NCBI RefSeq assembly: GCF_035989285.1
Contig: NZ_CP108513.1
Span: 7,812,001 to 7,876,000 of the forward strand
Direction: 5' to 3'
DNA length: 64,000 bases
DNA from: Streptomyces sp. NBC_01235
GTDB taxonomy: Bacteria; Actinomycetota; Actinomycetes; Streptomycetales; Streptomycetaceae
Position 1 is the stretch's first letter. Each line of letters begins with the position of its first letter. Positions 17,268 through 25,773 of the stretch are shown here, one piece after another. The notes beneath the pieces were generated by a model. The model was not told where the DNA came from. It did no database searches and worked only from the letters and a program-made list of their open reading frames with translations. The translations under genes and the position numbers were made by a program.

Positions 17268-17855
17268 ATGACCCGCGTGATCGCCGGCCGGGCAGGCGGA
17301 CGGCGCCTCTCAGTGCCGCCCGGCACCGGAACCCGGCCAACATCCGACCGCGCGCGCGAGGGTCTCTTCTCCACCTGGCAGTCCCTGCTGGGCGGCGGCC
17401 CCCTCGACGGCGAACGAGTCCTGGACCTCTATGCCGGATCAGGGGCGGTAGGTCTGGAGGCCCTCTCCCGAGGCGCTAGCCACACCCTCCTGGTGGAGGC
17501 CGACGCCCGCGCCGCCCGCGTCATCCGGGAGAACGTGAGAAACCTCGCCCTCCCCGGCGCCGAGGTCCGCGCGGGCAAGGCCCAACAGGTCATCCAGGCG
17601 GAGCCGGCCGCGCCGTACGACCTCGTCTTCCTCGACCCCCCGTACGCCGTCTCGGACGACGATCTTCGGGAGATCCTGCTCACACTCCGCTCGGGGGGCT
17701 GGCTCACGGCCGATGCCCTCGTCACCGTGGAGCGCAGCACCAGAGGCGGGGAGTTCCACTGGCCGGACGGTTTCGAAGCGCTCCGGGCCCGTCGCTACGG
17801 CGAGGGAACGTTTTGGTACGGTCGCGCCGCCTCTACGTGCGAAGACGCACGATGA
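17268..17855 (+). CDS. rsmD: 16S rRNA (guanine(966)-N2)-methyltransferase RsmD
   Basis: RsmD methylates G966 of 16S rRNA using S-adenosylmethionine. The 195-residue protein has the family start MTRVIAGRAGGRRLSVPPG, the RPTSDRAREGLFSTW stretch, the SAM motif VLDLYAGSGAVGLEALSRGA and the catalytic FLDPPY at about residue 124. The C-terminal 15 residues are a short variable tail. Its TGA lies 26 bases before the chosen coaD start, and an ATGA overlap at 17852 may aid coupling. The rsmD-coaD order is widespread in bacteria. Confidence 0.94.
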   Translation: MTRVIAGRAGGRRLSVPPGTGTRPTSDRAREGLFSTWQSLLGGGPLDGERVLDLYAGSGAVGLEALSRGASHTLLVEADARAARVIRENVRNLALPGAEVRAGKAQQVIQAEPAAPYDLVFLDPPYAVSDDDLREILLTLRSGGWLTADALVTVERSTRGGEFHWPDGFEALRARRYGEGTFWYGRAASTCEDAR

Positions 17856-17881
17856 CCGGACCGGAGAGCGAGGGATCACAA

Positions 17882-18361
17882 GTGCGCCGCGCCGTCTGTC
17901 CCGGGTCGTTCGACCCGATCACCAACGGACACCTCGACATCATTTCCCGCGCCTCCCGTCTCTATGACGAGGTCTATGTCGCGGTCATGATCAACAAGTC
18001 CAAGAAGGGCCTGTTCGAGATCGACGAGCGGATCGACCTGATCCGCCAGGTCACCGCCGAGTACGGCAACGTACGGGTCGAGGCCTTCCACGGCCTCCTC
18101 GTCGACTTCTGCAAGCAGCGCGAGATCCCCGCCATCGTGAAGGGTCTGCGCGCGGTCAGCGACTTCGACTACGAACTGCAGATGGCCCAGATGAACAACG
18201 GTCTCTCGGGTGTCGAGACGCTGTTCGTGCCCACCAACCCCACCTACAGTTTCCTCTCCTCCTCCCTGGTCAAGGAGGTCGCCACCTGGGGCGGGGACGT
18301 CTCGCACCTCGTTCCGGCGATCGTCCTGGAGGCGCTCAACGAGCGCCTGCGCAACGACTGA
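17882..18361 (+). CDS. coaD: Phosphopantetheine adenylyltransferase
   Basis: CoaD transfers AMP from ATP to 4'-phosphopantetheine in coenzyme A synthesis. The 159-residue length is exactly usual. Motifs are CPGSFDPITNGHLDII (the T/HxGH nucleotidyltransferase motif), KGLRAVSDFDYELQMAQMN and the ISSS-equivalent YSFLSSSLVKEVA. I chose the GTG at 17882 with GAGGG seven bases upstream; an in-frame ATG at 17852 overlapping rsmD would add ten residues not seen in homologues. Confidence 0.95.
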   Translation: MRRAVCPGSFDPITNGHLDIISRASRLYDEVYVAVMINKSKKGLFEIDERIDLIRQVTAEYGNVRVEAFHGLLVDFCKQREIPAIVKGLRAVSDFDYELQMAQMNNGLSGVETLFVPTNPTYSFLSSSLVKEVATWGGDVSHLVPAIVLEALNERLRND

Positions 18362-18419
18362 TGGGACTACAGTCGTCCCGTCCGTCTCCAACACAGCTGT
18401 AGAGAGTGGCGAGCAACCG

Positions 18420-19478
18420 GTGGACGTGCAGAAGAAGCTCGACGAGATCGTCACGGCGGTCTCCAGTGCCCGGTCGATGCCGATGTCGGCCTCGTGCGTG
18501 GTCAACCGCGCGGACCTGCTCGCCCTGCTCGAAGAGGTGCGCGCGGCCCTGCCCGACTCGCTCGCCCAGGCCCAGGAGCTGATCGGCGGCCGTGAGCAGA
18601 TGGTCGAGCAGGCCCGCCAGGAGGCCGAGCGGATCATCTCCACCGCGCACGCCGAGCGCGGCTCCCTGATCTCGGACACCGAGATCGCCCGCCGCTCCCA
18701 GTCCGAGGCCGACCGCATCCTCGCCGAGGCCCGCAAGGAGGCCGAGGAGGTCCGCGCGGAGGCCGACGACTACGTCGACTCCAAGCTCGCCAACTTCGAG
18801 GTCGTCCTCACCAAGACGCTCGGCTCCGTCGGCCGCGGCCGCGAGAAGCTCCTCGGCACCGGCCCCGGCGTCGACGAGAACGGCTACGAGGACGAGGACG
18901 CCCCCGAGCGCAGCCACGACCCGGAGACCCTGCGCCGCGACGCCGACTCCTACGTCGACACCAAGCTGGGCGCCTTCGAGGCGGTCCTCGCCAAGACCCT
19001 GGAGGCGGTCGGCCGCGGCCGCCAGAAGCTGCACGGCCGCATCGCCACGGACGACCTCGGCGTCCTCGCCGACGACAACACGACCTTCCAGCACTCCTCC
19101 GACGCCGACTACCTCGCCGACCTGACCGCCCTCGCCGAGCGGGACGCCGCGGCCGAGCAGCCCGTCCAGCAGCCGTACGAGCAGCCGCAGGAGGCCTACG
19201 CCTACCAGCAGCAGCCGGACCCGTACACCGGCGGCTACGGGCAGCAGCAGGGCTACGGCCAGCAGGACGCGTACGGCTACCAGCAGGCCGACCCCTACGC
19301 GTACCAGGGCTACGACACCCAGCAGGCGCCCTACGACCCCCACCAGGCCGCGCAGCAACAGCCTCAGCAGCCCCAACAACCCCAGCAGGGGTACGCCCTC
19401 GACGAGACCAGTCTCTTCGACACCAGCATGATCAGCGCCGAACAGCTGCGTGCCTACGAGCAGGAACGCGGTCTGTAG
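18420..19478 (+). CDS. DivIVA-like coiled-coil protein with Gln/Tyr-rich tail
   Basis: A 352-residue protein. Residues 1-40 are a short globular start with a Cys (MPMSASCVVNRADLLALLEEVR). Residues about 45-115 form a charged coiled coil (EQARQEAERIISTAHAERG, EEVRAEADDYVDSKLANF), as in DivIVA and ATP-synthase b-like proteins. A repeat of about 30 residues occurs twice: YVDSKLANFEVVLTKTLGSV and YVDTKLGAFEAVLAKTLEAV. Residues about 245-330 are almost only Gln, Tyr, Pro, Gly and Ala. The start is the GTG at 18420. Location after coaD is conserved in Streptomyces. A role in polar growth or cell-envelope organisation is inference. Confidence 0.8.
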   Translation: MDVQKKLDEIVTAVSSARSMPMSASCVVNRADLLALLEEVRAALPDSLAQAQELIGGREQMVEQARQEAERIISTAHAERGSLISDTEIARRSQSEADRILAEARKEAEEVRAEADDYVDSKLANFEVVLTKTLGSVGRGREKLLGTGPGVDENGYEDEDAPERSHDPETLRRDADSYVDTKLGAFEAVLAKTLEAVGRGRQKLHGRIATDDLGVLADDNTTFQHSSDADYLADLTALAERDAAAEQPVQQPYEQPQEAYAYQQQPDPYTGGYGQQQGYGQQDAYGYQQADPYAYQGYDTQQAPYDPHQAAQQQPQQPQQPQQGYALDETSLFDTSMISAEQLRAYEQERGL

Positions 19479-19630
19479 GAACCTGCCGGAACGGGGTTGC
19501 GCACACCCGATTGGGCTGTGGGCGAAAGCTCCAGTATCCTGGCTCTTCGGTCGTGTGTACGTCCGCGATCGGCGCTGCCCGGGAACACCGAAGGGCGGCG
19601 GCCCCCGAGCTCAGAAGATCGAAAGCAGGA

Positions 19631-20284
19631 ATGGCTCTGAACGCCCGCCTCGACCACCGCAAGCCTCTCGTGTTCGACACACACGAGCTGGGGCGGCGGC
19701 CCGGTGCGCTGCAGCGCCTGACCCGCGAGATCGACGCCCCCAAGGATCTCGGGATCCAGGGAGTCGTCGGAGTGCCGGAAGGCGCTCCGGTGGAGCTCGA
19801 ACTCCGGCTCGAGTCGGTCATGGAAGGGGTGCTCGTCACAGGCACCGCCCGTGCACTGGCCGAGGGGGAGTGCGTAAGGTGTCTGGAGCCGCTGGAGCTG
19901 GAGCTCGACGCGGACTTCCAGGAGATGTTCTCGTACCCTGACGCCGATGACCGGGGCCGCCCCAAAGCGGAACCGGTCGACGACGCCGAGGAAGACGAGG
20001 ACAGGCTCTTCATCGAGGACGGCCTGTTCGACCTCGAGCCCGTGCTGCGCGATGCGGTGGTGCTCGCACTGCCGATGCAGCCGGTGTGCCAGGACGACTG
20101 CCTGGGCCTGTGTTCCGAGTGCGGAGCGCGGCTCACGGACGACCCGGACCACCACCACGACGCCGTCGACATCCGTTGGGCGGCACTGCAGGGACTCGCC
20201 GGTTCACTCGGAGACGGCGAGAAGGACGAGATGAGCGGCGACGCGCCTCGATCAGCACGCGCCGCCGAGAAGCAGGAGAAGTAG
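19631..20284 (+). CDS. yceD: YceD family protein (DUF177), ribosome-biogenesis associated
   Basis: A 217-residue protein of the YceD/DUF177 family, commonly placed before rpmF and thought to take part in 23S rRNA accumulation. Visible marks are [12 protein letters not shown] near the N-terminus, the CxxC pair in [13 protein letters not shown], an acidic loop ([15 protein letters not shown]) and a second cysteine group [16 protein letters not shown] typical of the family's zinc site. A tail of about 25 charged residues follows. ATG at 19631 is preceded by AGCAGGA. Only two bases separate its stop from rpmF, so they form one operon. Confidence 0.9.
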   Translation: MALNARLDHRKPLVFDTHELGRRPGALQRLTREIDAPKDLGIQGVVGVPEGAPVELELRLESVMEGVLVTGTARALAEGECVRCLEPLELELDADFQEMFSYPDADDRGRPKAEPVDDAEEDEDRLFIEDGLFDLEPVLRDAVVLALPMQPVCQDDCLGLCSECGARLTDDPDHHHDAVDIRWAALQGLAGSLGDGEKDEMSGDAPRSARAAEKQEK

Positions 20285-20286
20285 CC

Positions 20287-20460
20287 GTGGCTGTTCCGAA
20301 GCGGAAGATGTCGCGCAGCAACACGCGCCACCGCCGGTCGCAGTGGAAGGCTGCGGTCCCCACCCTGGTTGCGTGCGAGCGCTGCCACGAGCCCAAGCTG
20401 CAGCACATCGCGTGCCCGTCTTGCGGCACCTATAACAAGCGCCAGGTCCTCGAGGTCTGA
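20287..20460 (+). CDS. rpmF: 50S ribosomal protein L32 (zinc ribbon form)
   Basis: A 57-residue large-subunit protein beginning [17 protein letters not shown], with the zinc ribbon cysteines Cys30, Cys33, Cys43 and Cys46 (CERC and CPSC). GTG start with GGAG about ten bases upstream, within the end of yceD. It stands between yceD and rnc, the usual actinobacterial order. Confidence 0.96.
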   Translation: MAVPKRKMSRSNTRHRRSQWKAAVPTLVACERCHEPKLQHIACPSCGTYNKRQVLEV

Positions 20461-20479
20461 GCGGCTGGTGAGAGGCTTC

Positions 20480-21295
20480 ATGTCTGACGCCAAGGCGGAC
20501 ACGACCGCCAAGAAAAAGGCGGAGAACACGGCCTCGTCCCACACGCTTCTGGAAGGGCGGCTCGGCTATCGGCTCGAGTCCGCCCTTCTGGTGCGTGCGC
20601 TGACCCACCGTTCCTACGCATACGAGAACGGCGGTCTGCCGACGAACGAGCGGCTGGAGTTCCTCGGGGACTCCGTGCTCGGCCTCGTCGTCACGGACAC
20701 GCTGTACCGCACCCACCCCGACCTGCCCGAAGGCCAACTGGCCAAGCTGCGGGCCGCGGTGGTCAACTCGCGTGCGCTGGCGGAGGTCGGTCGTGGCCTC
20801 GACCTGGGCTCCTTCATCCGGCTCGGCCGGGGTGAAGAGGGCACGGGCGGCCGGGACAAGGCGTCCATCCTCGCCGACACCCTCGAAGCGGTGATCGGCG
20901 CGGTCTATCTCGACCAGGGCCTCGACGCGGCCTCCGAACTGGTGCACCGCCTGTTCGACCCGCTGATCGAGAAGTCCTCGAACCTCGGTGCCGGCCTGGA
21001 CTGGAAGACCAGTCTCCAGGAGCTCACCGCGACCGAAGGCCTCGGTGTCCCCGAGTACCTGGTCACGGAGACCGGCCCCGACCACGAGAAGACCTTCACT
21101 GCTGCCGCCCGCGTCGGAGGCGTCTCGTACGGCACCGGCACCGGCCGCAGCAAGAAGGAGGCGGAGCAACAGGCCGCCGAGTCCGCCTGGCGTGCGATCC
21201 GCGCCGCGGCGGACGAGCGTGCCAAGGCGGCGAAGGCGGCCCCGGCCGTCGAAGCCGTCGACGGCAGCCCGGACCCCGAGTCCGCCTCCGCCTGA
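20480..21295 (+). CDS. rnc: Ribonuclease III
   Basis: RNase III cleaves double-stranded RNA in rRNA processing and mRNA turnover; in S. coelicolor the same gene is absB, needed for normal antibiotic production. The 271-residue protein has the catalytic signature [15 protein letters not shown] (residues about 55-70), [13 protein letters not shown] with the second acidic cluster, and a C-terminal dsRNA-binding domain ([11 protein letters not shown]... [16 protein letters not shown]). I chose ATG 20480 with GAGAGG six bases upstream; GTG 20468, four codons earlier, is the alternative. A strong hairpin follows. Confidence 0.95.
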   Translation: MSDAKADTTAKKKAENTASSHTLLEGRLGYRLESALLVRALTHRSYAYENGGLPTNERLEFLGDSVLGLVVTDTLYRTHPDLPEGQLAKLRAAVVNSRALAEVGRGLDLGSFIRLGRGEEGTGGRDKASILADTLEAVIGAVYLDQGLDAASELVHRLFDPLIEKSSNLGAGLDWKTSLQELTATEGLGVPEYLVTETGPDHEKTFTAAARVGGVSYGTGTGRSKKEAEQQAAESAWRAIRAAADERAKAAKAAPAVEAVDGSPDPESASA

Positions 21296-21337
21296 CGAAC
21301 ACCAGAACAGCAACGCAGTAGAACAACAGTACGAGAC

Positions 21338-21369
21338 GAACGCCCGCCCCCACTGGGAGGCGGGCGTTC
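21338..21369 (+). terminator. Hairpin between rnc and mutM
   Basis: Perfect eleven-base arms GAACGCCCGCC and GGCGGGCGTTC with a ten-base loop. It starts 42 bases after the rnc stop and ends 15 bases before the mutM ATG, so it would end or attenuate read-through and could also cover the mutM ribosome binding site. No U-run follows. Confidence 0.65.
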
Positions 21370-21384
21370 CGTACGGGGGATCCC

Positions 21385-22245
21385 ATGCCCGAGTTGCCCG
21401 AGGTCGAGGTCGTCCGGCGCGGTCTGGAGCGGTGGGTCGCCCATCGCACGGTCGCCGACGCCGAGGTGCTGCACCCGCGTGCCGTGCGCCGCCACGTGGC
21501 CGGCGCGGACGACTTCGCGCACCGCCTCAAGGGCCACCGCATCGCCACCCCGAGCCGCCGCGGCAAGTACCTGTGGCTGCCGCTGGAGGACACCCACCAG
21601 GCGGTCCTGGCCCACCTCGGCATGAGCGGCCAGCTCCTGGTCCAGCCGCACGAGGCCCCCGACGAGAAGCACCTGCGCATCCGCGTGCGCTTCGCCGACG
21701 AGGTGGACACCGAACTGCGCTTCGTCGACCAGCGCACCTTCGGCGGCCTCTCGCTGCACGACACCACCCCCGACGGCCTGCCGGACGTCATCGCGCACAT
21801 CGCCCGCGATCCCCTCGACCCGCTGTTCGACGAAGAAGCGTTTCATCAAACCCTGCGGCGCAAGCGCACCACCATCAAGCGGGCCCTGCTCGACCAGTCG
21901 CTGGTCAGCGGTGTCGGCAACATCTACGCGGACGAGGCGCTGTGGCGCGCCCGCCTCCACTACGAGCGTCCGACCGCGAACTTCACCCGCCCGCGCACAC
22001 TCGAACTCCTGGGTCATGTCCGGGGCGTGATGAACGAGGCCCTCGCCGTCGGCGGCACCACCTTCGACAGCCTGTACGTCAACGTCAACGGCGAATCGGG
22101 CTATTTCGACCGGTCCCTGGACGCGTACGGCCGGGAGGGCCTGCCCTGCAAGCGGTGTGCCACACCGATGCGCCGGCGCCCGTGGATGAACCGGTCCAGC
22201 TACTTCTGCCCGAAGTGTCAGAAGGCGCCGCGCGTCCCGTCGTAG
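21385..22245 (+). CDS. mutM: Formamidopyrimidine-DNA glycosylase (Fpg)
   Basis: Fpg removes 8-oxoguanine and related lesions. The 286-residue protein starts with the catalytic [15 protein letters not shown] (Pro after Met and the Glu are active-site residues), has the beta-lyase Lys in [10 protein letters not shown], the H2TH motif [16 protein letters not shown] and the C-terminal zinc finger CKRC...CPKC. ATG 21385 must be right because the N-terminal Pro is catalytic. The last 28 bases overlap the opposing HxlR gene. Confidence 0.96.
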   Translation: MPELPEVEVVRRGLERWVAHRTVADAEVLHPRAVRRHVAGADDFAHRLKGHRIATPSRRGKYLWLPLEDTHQAVLAHLGMSGQLLVQPHEAPDEKHLRIRVRFADEVDTELRFVDQRTFGGLSLHDTTPDGLPDVIAHIARDPLDPLFDEEAFHQTLRRKRTTIKRALLDQSLVSGVGNIYADEALWRARLHYERPTANFTRPRTLELLGHVRGVMNEALAVGGTTFDSLYVNVNGESGYFDRSLDAYGREGLPCKRCATPMRRRPWMNRSSYFCPKCQKAPRVPS

Positions 22246-22619
22246 CGCTCGCGGGCGGCCAGGACGTCGTCCATGCGCCCCTCCACGCAGTGGATGAGCG
22301 ACAGCAGCCGCTCGGCGACCTCGCGGCCGAGCGGGGTCAGTTCATAGTCCACGCGGGGCGGGTTGGTGGGCTGCGCCTCGCGGTGCACCAGGCCGTCGCG
22401 CTCCAGCGCGTGCAGCGTCTGCGACAGCATCTTCTCGCTGACGCCGTCGACCCGGCGGCGCAGCTCGTTGAAGCGCAGCGAGCCCTCGTACAGCGCCCCG
22501 AGCGTGAGTCCGCCCCAGCGGCCCGTGACGTGCTCCAGCGTGCCGCGCGAGGGGCAGGCCTTGGCGAACACGTTGAACGGGAGGTCCTGGGCCTCCGCGC
22601 GCTCCTGGGTGATGTCCAT
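22218..22619 (-). CDS. HxlR-family transcriptional regulator
   Basis: A 133-residue winged-helix regulator. The HxlR marks are [22 protein letters not shown] (with one Cys, often redox-sensitive in this family), [31 protein letters not shown] as the recognition region and [12 protein letters not shown] as the wing. It is divergent from the flavodoxin-like reductase gene, with a perfect palindrome between them, so it probably represses that gene and itself in response to an electrophile or oxidant. Converges on mutM with a 28-base overlap. Confidence 0.9.
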   Translation of the reverse strand: MDITQERAEAQDLPFNVFAKACPSRGTLEHVTGRWGGLTLGALYEGSLRFNELRRRVDGVSEKMLSQTLHALERDGLVHREAQPTNPPRVDYELTPLGREVAERLLSLIHCVEGRMDDVLAARERYDGTRGAF

Positions 22620-22658
22620 GCCACCAGCGTACTCGAAGGCAGCGCTATACGGCAGGTT

Positions 22659-22679
22659 GCACTAACCGAAAGTTAGTGC
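22659..22679. promoter_or_regulatory. Candidate HxlR operator
   Basis: Perfect inverted repeat GCACTAAC - CGAAA - GTTAGTGC centred in the 107-base gap between the divergent hxlR-like and reductase genes. It is 40 bases before the regulator's start codon and 47 before the reductase's. Position and symmetry fit the autoregulated operator expected of a HxlR dimer. Confidence 0.7.
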
Positions 22680-22726
22680 TTTCCTGTGGTTACCGTTATT
22701 GACCTGCCCTGTTCAAGGAGTGCCGC

Positions 22727-23314
22727 ATGTCCACCCCCGTTGTCGCTGTCGCTTACCACTCCGGCTACGGCCACACCGCCGTTCTCGCCGAGGCCGTTCG
22801 TGCCGGGGCCGCCGATGCCGGTGCGGAGGTGCTTCTGATCAAGGTCGACGAGATCACCGAGGAGCAGTGGAGGCTGCTCGACGGCTCGGACGCGATCGTG
22901 TTCGGCTCGCCGACCTACATGGGGACCGCGTCCGGCGCCTTCCACACCTTCGCCGAGGCGACCTCCGCACGCTGGGCCACCCAGGCGTGGAAGGACAAGC
23001 TGGCCGCCGGGTTCACCAACTCCGGCTCCAAGAGCGGCGACAAGCTGCACACGCTCCAGTTCTTCCAGATCCTCGCCGCGCAGCTCGGCATGCACTGGGT
23101 CAGCCTCGGCCTGCTGCCCGGCTGGAACAGCAGCACCGCGTCCGAGCACGACCTCAACCGCCTGGGCGTCTTCCTGGGCGCGGCCGCGCAGACCAACGTC
23201 GACGAGGGCCCGGACGCCGTCCACAAGGCCGACGTGGCGACGGCGGAGCACCTGGGGCGGCGGGTCGCCGAGACCACCAAGGTCTTCCTGGACGGCCGCG
23301 CCCAGGCTGCTTGA
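22727..23314 (+). CDS. Flavodoxin-fold NAD(P)H-dependent oxidoreductase (WrbA-like)
   Basis: A 195-residue flavoprotein. The N-terminal phosphate-binding loop VVAVAYHSGYGHTAVLAEAV and the FGSPTYMGTASGAFHTF stretch bind FMN as in WrbA-type quinone reductases. GGAG lies seven bases before ATG 22727. It is divergent from a HxlR regulator, a pairing common for quinone or azo reductases that protect against electrophiles. The substrate is unknown. Confidence 0.88.
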   Translation: MSTPVVAVAYHSGYGHTAVLAEAVRAGAADAGAEVLLIKVDEITEEQWRLLDGSDAIVFGSPTYMGTASGAFHTFAEATSARWATQAWKDKLAAGFTNSGSKSGDKLHTLQFFQILAAQLGMHWVSLGLLPGWNSSTASEHDLNRLGVFLGAAAQTNVDEGPDAVHKADVATAEHLGRRVAETTKVFLDGRAQAA

Positions 23315-23340
23315 TCGTTTCTGCGCAGTCTCTCGCGGAC

Positions 23341-24462
23341 TCAGTAGCCGAAGTCCTGGGTCCACCAGGGTCCGCCGGACCCGAAGTGGACGCCGACGCC
23401 CAGCGTCTTGAAGTCGCAGTTCAGGATGTTCGCCTTGTGACCGGGGCTGTTCATCCAGGCTTCCATGACCGCGGCCGCGTCGGCCTGGCCCCGGGCTATG
23501 TTCTCGCCGCCGAGCTCGGATATGCCGGCCTTGGCCGCCCGGTCCCACGGGGTCGCCCCGTCCGGGTCGGTGTGGTCGAAGAAGCCCCGCGCGGCCATGT
23601 CGTCGCTGAACTTCTCGGCCAGCTCCGACAGTGCGCTGTTCGCGGAGAGGGCACTGCAGCCGGCCTTGGACCGCTCCTCGTTGACGAGCTTCAGCACCTC
23701 GGCCGCGGTCTGCGCCTCGGCCGAGACCGTCACCGGCGACTCCGACTTCTGCGGCGCCTTGGTGGCCGTCTTCTTCTTGGAGGGAGTGGTCTCCGGCTCC
23801 TTCGAAGGCGTGGCCTCCGGCTTCTCGGTGGCCGTCTCGGTCGGCGTCGCCGACGAGGTGGAGGGGGAGGGCGAGGCGGACGGTGAGGCCGACCGGCCGG
23901 CGTCGCGGCTGGTCGACGTACCGCCGCGCTCGGTGTCGGCGGAGCCGGAGGTGCCGCCCAGCTCGGAGGCCGAGTTGGTCGGAGAGTCGGCGGCCTGCAC
24001 CTTGTCGCCGGGTCCGCTGCCGCCGCCGAGCCGGTAGCTGTCGAGGCCGGGCACCACGCCCGTGGCCACCGCGACGGTGCCGAGGGCGACCGCCGCTGAC
24101 ACGCCGAGCAGGCCCGTCCTGACCGGTGTGGCGACCTTCCGCTTCCGGCGGCGGCTCGCACCGCCGGGGCCCGGGCCCGTCCGCAGGGCACCGCCGCCGG
24201 GCGTGAAGTCGTCGGCCGCGAACACCGTGGTGTCGGCGCGGGTGTACCCGTCCTCCGTCGCGAACAGGTACTCCTGGCTCTTCGTGACGGAGTCGGCGTA
24301 GGACTCCGGGTTCAGATAGGGCGCGATCCCCGCCGTGGGGTGGTCGCCCGCGTACGAGTCCTGCGGGATGTGACCGTCCGCGTGCGAGCCGTGCGTCTGT
24401 GTGACCCCCGTGGCGCGGCCCGTGGCGGCGCGGCCGGCGGCGGAGCGTCGGTGGCGTCCCAT
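23341..24462 (-). CDS. CAP (SCP/PR1)-domain surface protein
   Basis: A 373-residue membrane-anchored protein. Residues 1-110 are cytoplasmic, with Arg-rich RRRKRKVATP just before one membrane helix (LLGVSAAVALGTVAVATGVV). A Ser/Thr/Pro/Glu-rich spacer of about 100 residues (PSASPSPSTSSATPTETATE) crosses the cell wall, and the last 125 residues form a CAP domain: LKLVNEERSKAGCSALSAN, FFDHTDPDGATPWDRAAKAG, GENIARGQ, MNSPGHKANIL and WTQDFGY. The His and Glu of the CAP cavity are present. ATG with AAGGA upstream. Function unknown; secreted bacterial CAP proteins are poorly characterised. Confidence 0.9.
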   Translation of the reverse strand: MGRHRRSAAGRAATGRATGVTQTHGSHADGHIPQDSYAGDHPTAGIAPYLNPESYADSVTKSQEYLFATEDGYTRADTTVFAADDFTPGGGALRTGPGPGGASRRRKRKVATPVRTGLLGVSAAVALGTVAVATGVVPGLDSYRLGGGSGPGDKVQAADSPTNSASELGGTSGSADTERGGTSTSRDAGRSASPSASPSPSTSSATPTETATEKPEATPSKEPETTPSKKKTATKAPQKSESPVTVSAEAQTAAEVLKLVNEERSKAGCSALSANSALSELAEKFSDDMAARGFFDHTDPDGATPWDRAAKAGISELGGENIARGQADAAAVMEAWMNSPGHKANILNCDFKTLGVGVHFGSGGPWWTQDFGY

Positions 24463-24551
24463 GTCCTTGCCTTCCTCGTCCGAGCGGTGTTCCCAGCGGT
24501 TGGCCGGAGCCCTGGGGCGACGCGCGCCTCCTGGTCCTTCTGGTCAACCTG

Positions 24552-24571
24552 ACTCACTCGATCGAGTGAGT
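24552..24571. promoter_or_regulatory. Perfect 20-base palindrome upstream of the CAP gene
   Basis: ACTCACTCGATCGAGTGAGT has no mismatch. It lies 90 bases before the CAP gene's ATG on the minus strand and 90 bases before the acylphosphatase ATG on the plus strand, next to an AT-rich run (TTTCATATGAGAATCATT). This is a good operator shape for a TetR- or GntR-type dimer, regulator unknown. Confidence 0.6.
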
Positions 24572-24660
24572 TTCATATGAGAATCATTGGGTGGGGACGG
24601 TACCGCATGGGGCTGAGGGAGGAAGTGCCCCGTGTGACTTTGGCCGGTTAGGTTGCACCC

Positions 24661-24942
24661 ATGAGCGAGGATGTGCGGCTGGTCGCCTGGGTGCGCGGAC
24701 ACGTCCAGGGCGTGGGATTCCGCTGGTTCACGCGGGCCAAGGCCCTGGAGATCGGCGGCCTGAGTGGTTTTGCTCTCAATTTGGCCGATGGACGTGTCCA
24801 GGTGGTCGCGGAGGGGACCCGTGAGGGCTGTGAGGGGCTGCTCGGCTGGCTCCTCGGTGACGACACGCCCGGGCACGTGGACGGAGTCACCGAGATATGG
24901 GACACACCGCGCGGTGGCTACGACGGCTTCGCGATCCGCTGA
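24661..24942 (+). CDS. acyP: Acylphosphatase
   Basis: A 93-residue enzyme that hydrolyses acyl phosphates. It has the full signature [18 protein letters not shown] with the phosphate-binding Arg (in QGVGFR) and the catalytic Asn in [18 protein letters not shown]. Slightly short of no family member. No strong ribosome binding site is seen before ATG 24661. Its place upstream of smc is conserved in actinobacteria. Confidence 0.95.
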   Translation: MSEDVRLVAWVRGHVQGVGFRWFTRAKALEIGGLSGFALNLADGRVQVVAEGTREGCEGLLGWLLGDDTPGHVDGVTEIWDTPRGGYDGFAIR

Positions 24943-25322
24943 GGAGTACGCGCGAAACAGCCCCGGGTAAGCGGAGGGACATGCCACCGGCACCTGCCCC
25001 CAGCAGAAAGGGCCAGGTGGTTGCCAAGAACTGCTTGCGGTGGGAGGCTCCGCACGTAAGGATGATCGCCACGCCTCGAGGTCCCCGCAGGAGTCGCAGC
25101 GCCGCCGTTTCGGCCGCGCGCCACCGGGATGCCCGCCAATACGGGGCGTGATCGTGTTGACCGTCAAACTTTTTGGTGAGACGCTGAAAGCACCCCGCGC
25201 ACCTTAGCTGTTTGGCATGGATGAACGGCAACACGAACAAGATCGTGTCAAACACCGCGGGTGCGAATCCCTCACGACCCACACCGCTTCGGTCGGTCAC
25301 TCAGTGTGGAGGACCATCCATC
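24943..25322. other. 380-base non-coding stretch before the small coiled-coil gene
   Basis: No convincing reading frame. It contains TTGACCGTCAA at 25157-25167, a perfect 5-1-5 inverted repeat that also gives a TTGACC -35-like hexamer, followed by an unusually T-rich run (CTTTTTGG). A promoter for the small gene at 25323 is likely here. Upstream of that I see nothing recognisable. Confidence 0.45.
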
Positions 25323-25526
25323 ATGGCAAAGGCGCTTCTCGGTTACGTCGGCGGCTCCGACCCGCGACTCCTCGCCGAGATGCGACGGCTCCAGCAGCGT
25401 GTACAGGATCTGGAATCCGAGCTCGGACGGATCCAGGCCGAGAACGACGCGCTGACGGCTGCCGCTTCTCACGAATCGCTTCTGGAGAGCATCGACGCAC
25501 GCCAGGCGGAGCCTGCGCTCACCTGA
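25323..25526 (+). CDS. Small coiled-coil protein, conserved hypothetical
   Basis: A 67-residue protein, MAKALLGYVGGSDPRLLAE followed by a heptad-repeat helix (MRRLQQRVQDLESELGRIQ) and a short acidic tail. It looks like a leucine-zipper dimer with a small conserved N-terminal motif; I do not recognise a function. ATG 25323 is chosen because the upstream in-frame codons lack conservation-like composition. A good terminator follows 86 bases downstream and separates it from smc. Confidence 0.75.
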   Translation: MAKALLGYVGGSDPRLLAEMRRLQQRVQDLESELGRIQAENDALTAAASHESLLESIDARQAEPALT

Positions 25527-25611
25527 TCGCTGCACCGCTGCACAACGGCACACGCAGTGGTCGGGCGGCTCACATCCAACCGCGTCGGACCGCTAAGTTG
25601 TCAGAGTTTGC

Positions 25612-25640
25612 AAGGGACGCTTCGGCGTCCCTTCTTTCTT
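25612..25640 (+). terminator. Intrinsic terminator before smc
   Basis: Nine-base stem AAGGGACGC / GCGTCCCTT closed by a TTCG tetraloop and followed by the T-rich CTTTCTTGCTCTTTTCTG. This is the most classical rho-independent terminator in the window. It ends the small coiled-coil transcript. Confidence 0.9.
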
Positions 25641-25773
25641 GCTCTTTTCTGCCCCGTCTTTCGTTCCCCCGCGCACCCTTTCAGTCTCTTAACGTTTGGT
25701 GTGCCCTGCGCGTTCATGGGTGAAACCGCGGGTTCATGGAGTGAGACACCCCCGGAAGGTAGAGTCCAGCGCC

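Noticed and set aside
24565..24595. Zur or Fur box in TTTCATATGAGAATCATT near the CAP gene
   Set aside because: Only a partial match to the TGAAAATNATTTTCA pattern; the adjacent 20-base palindrome is a better explanation of the region.
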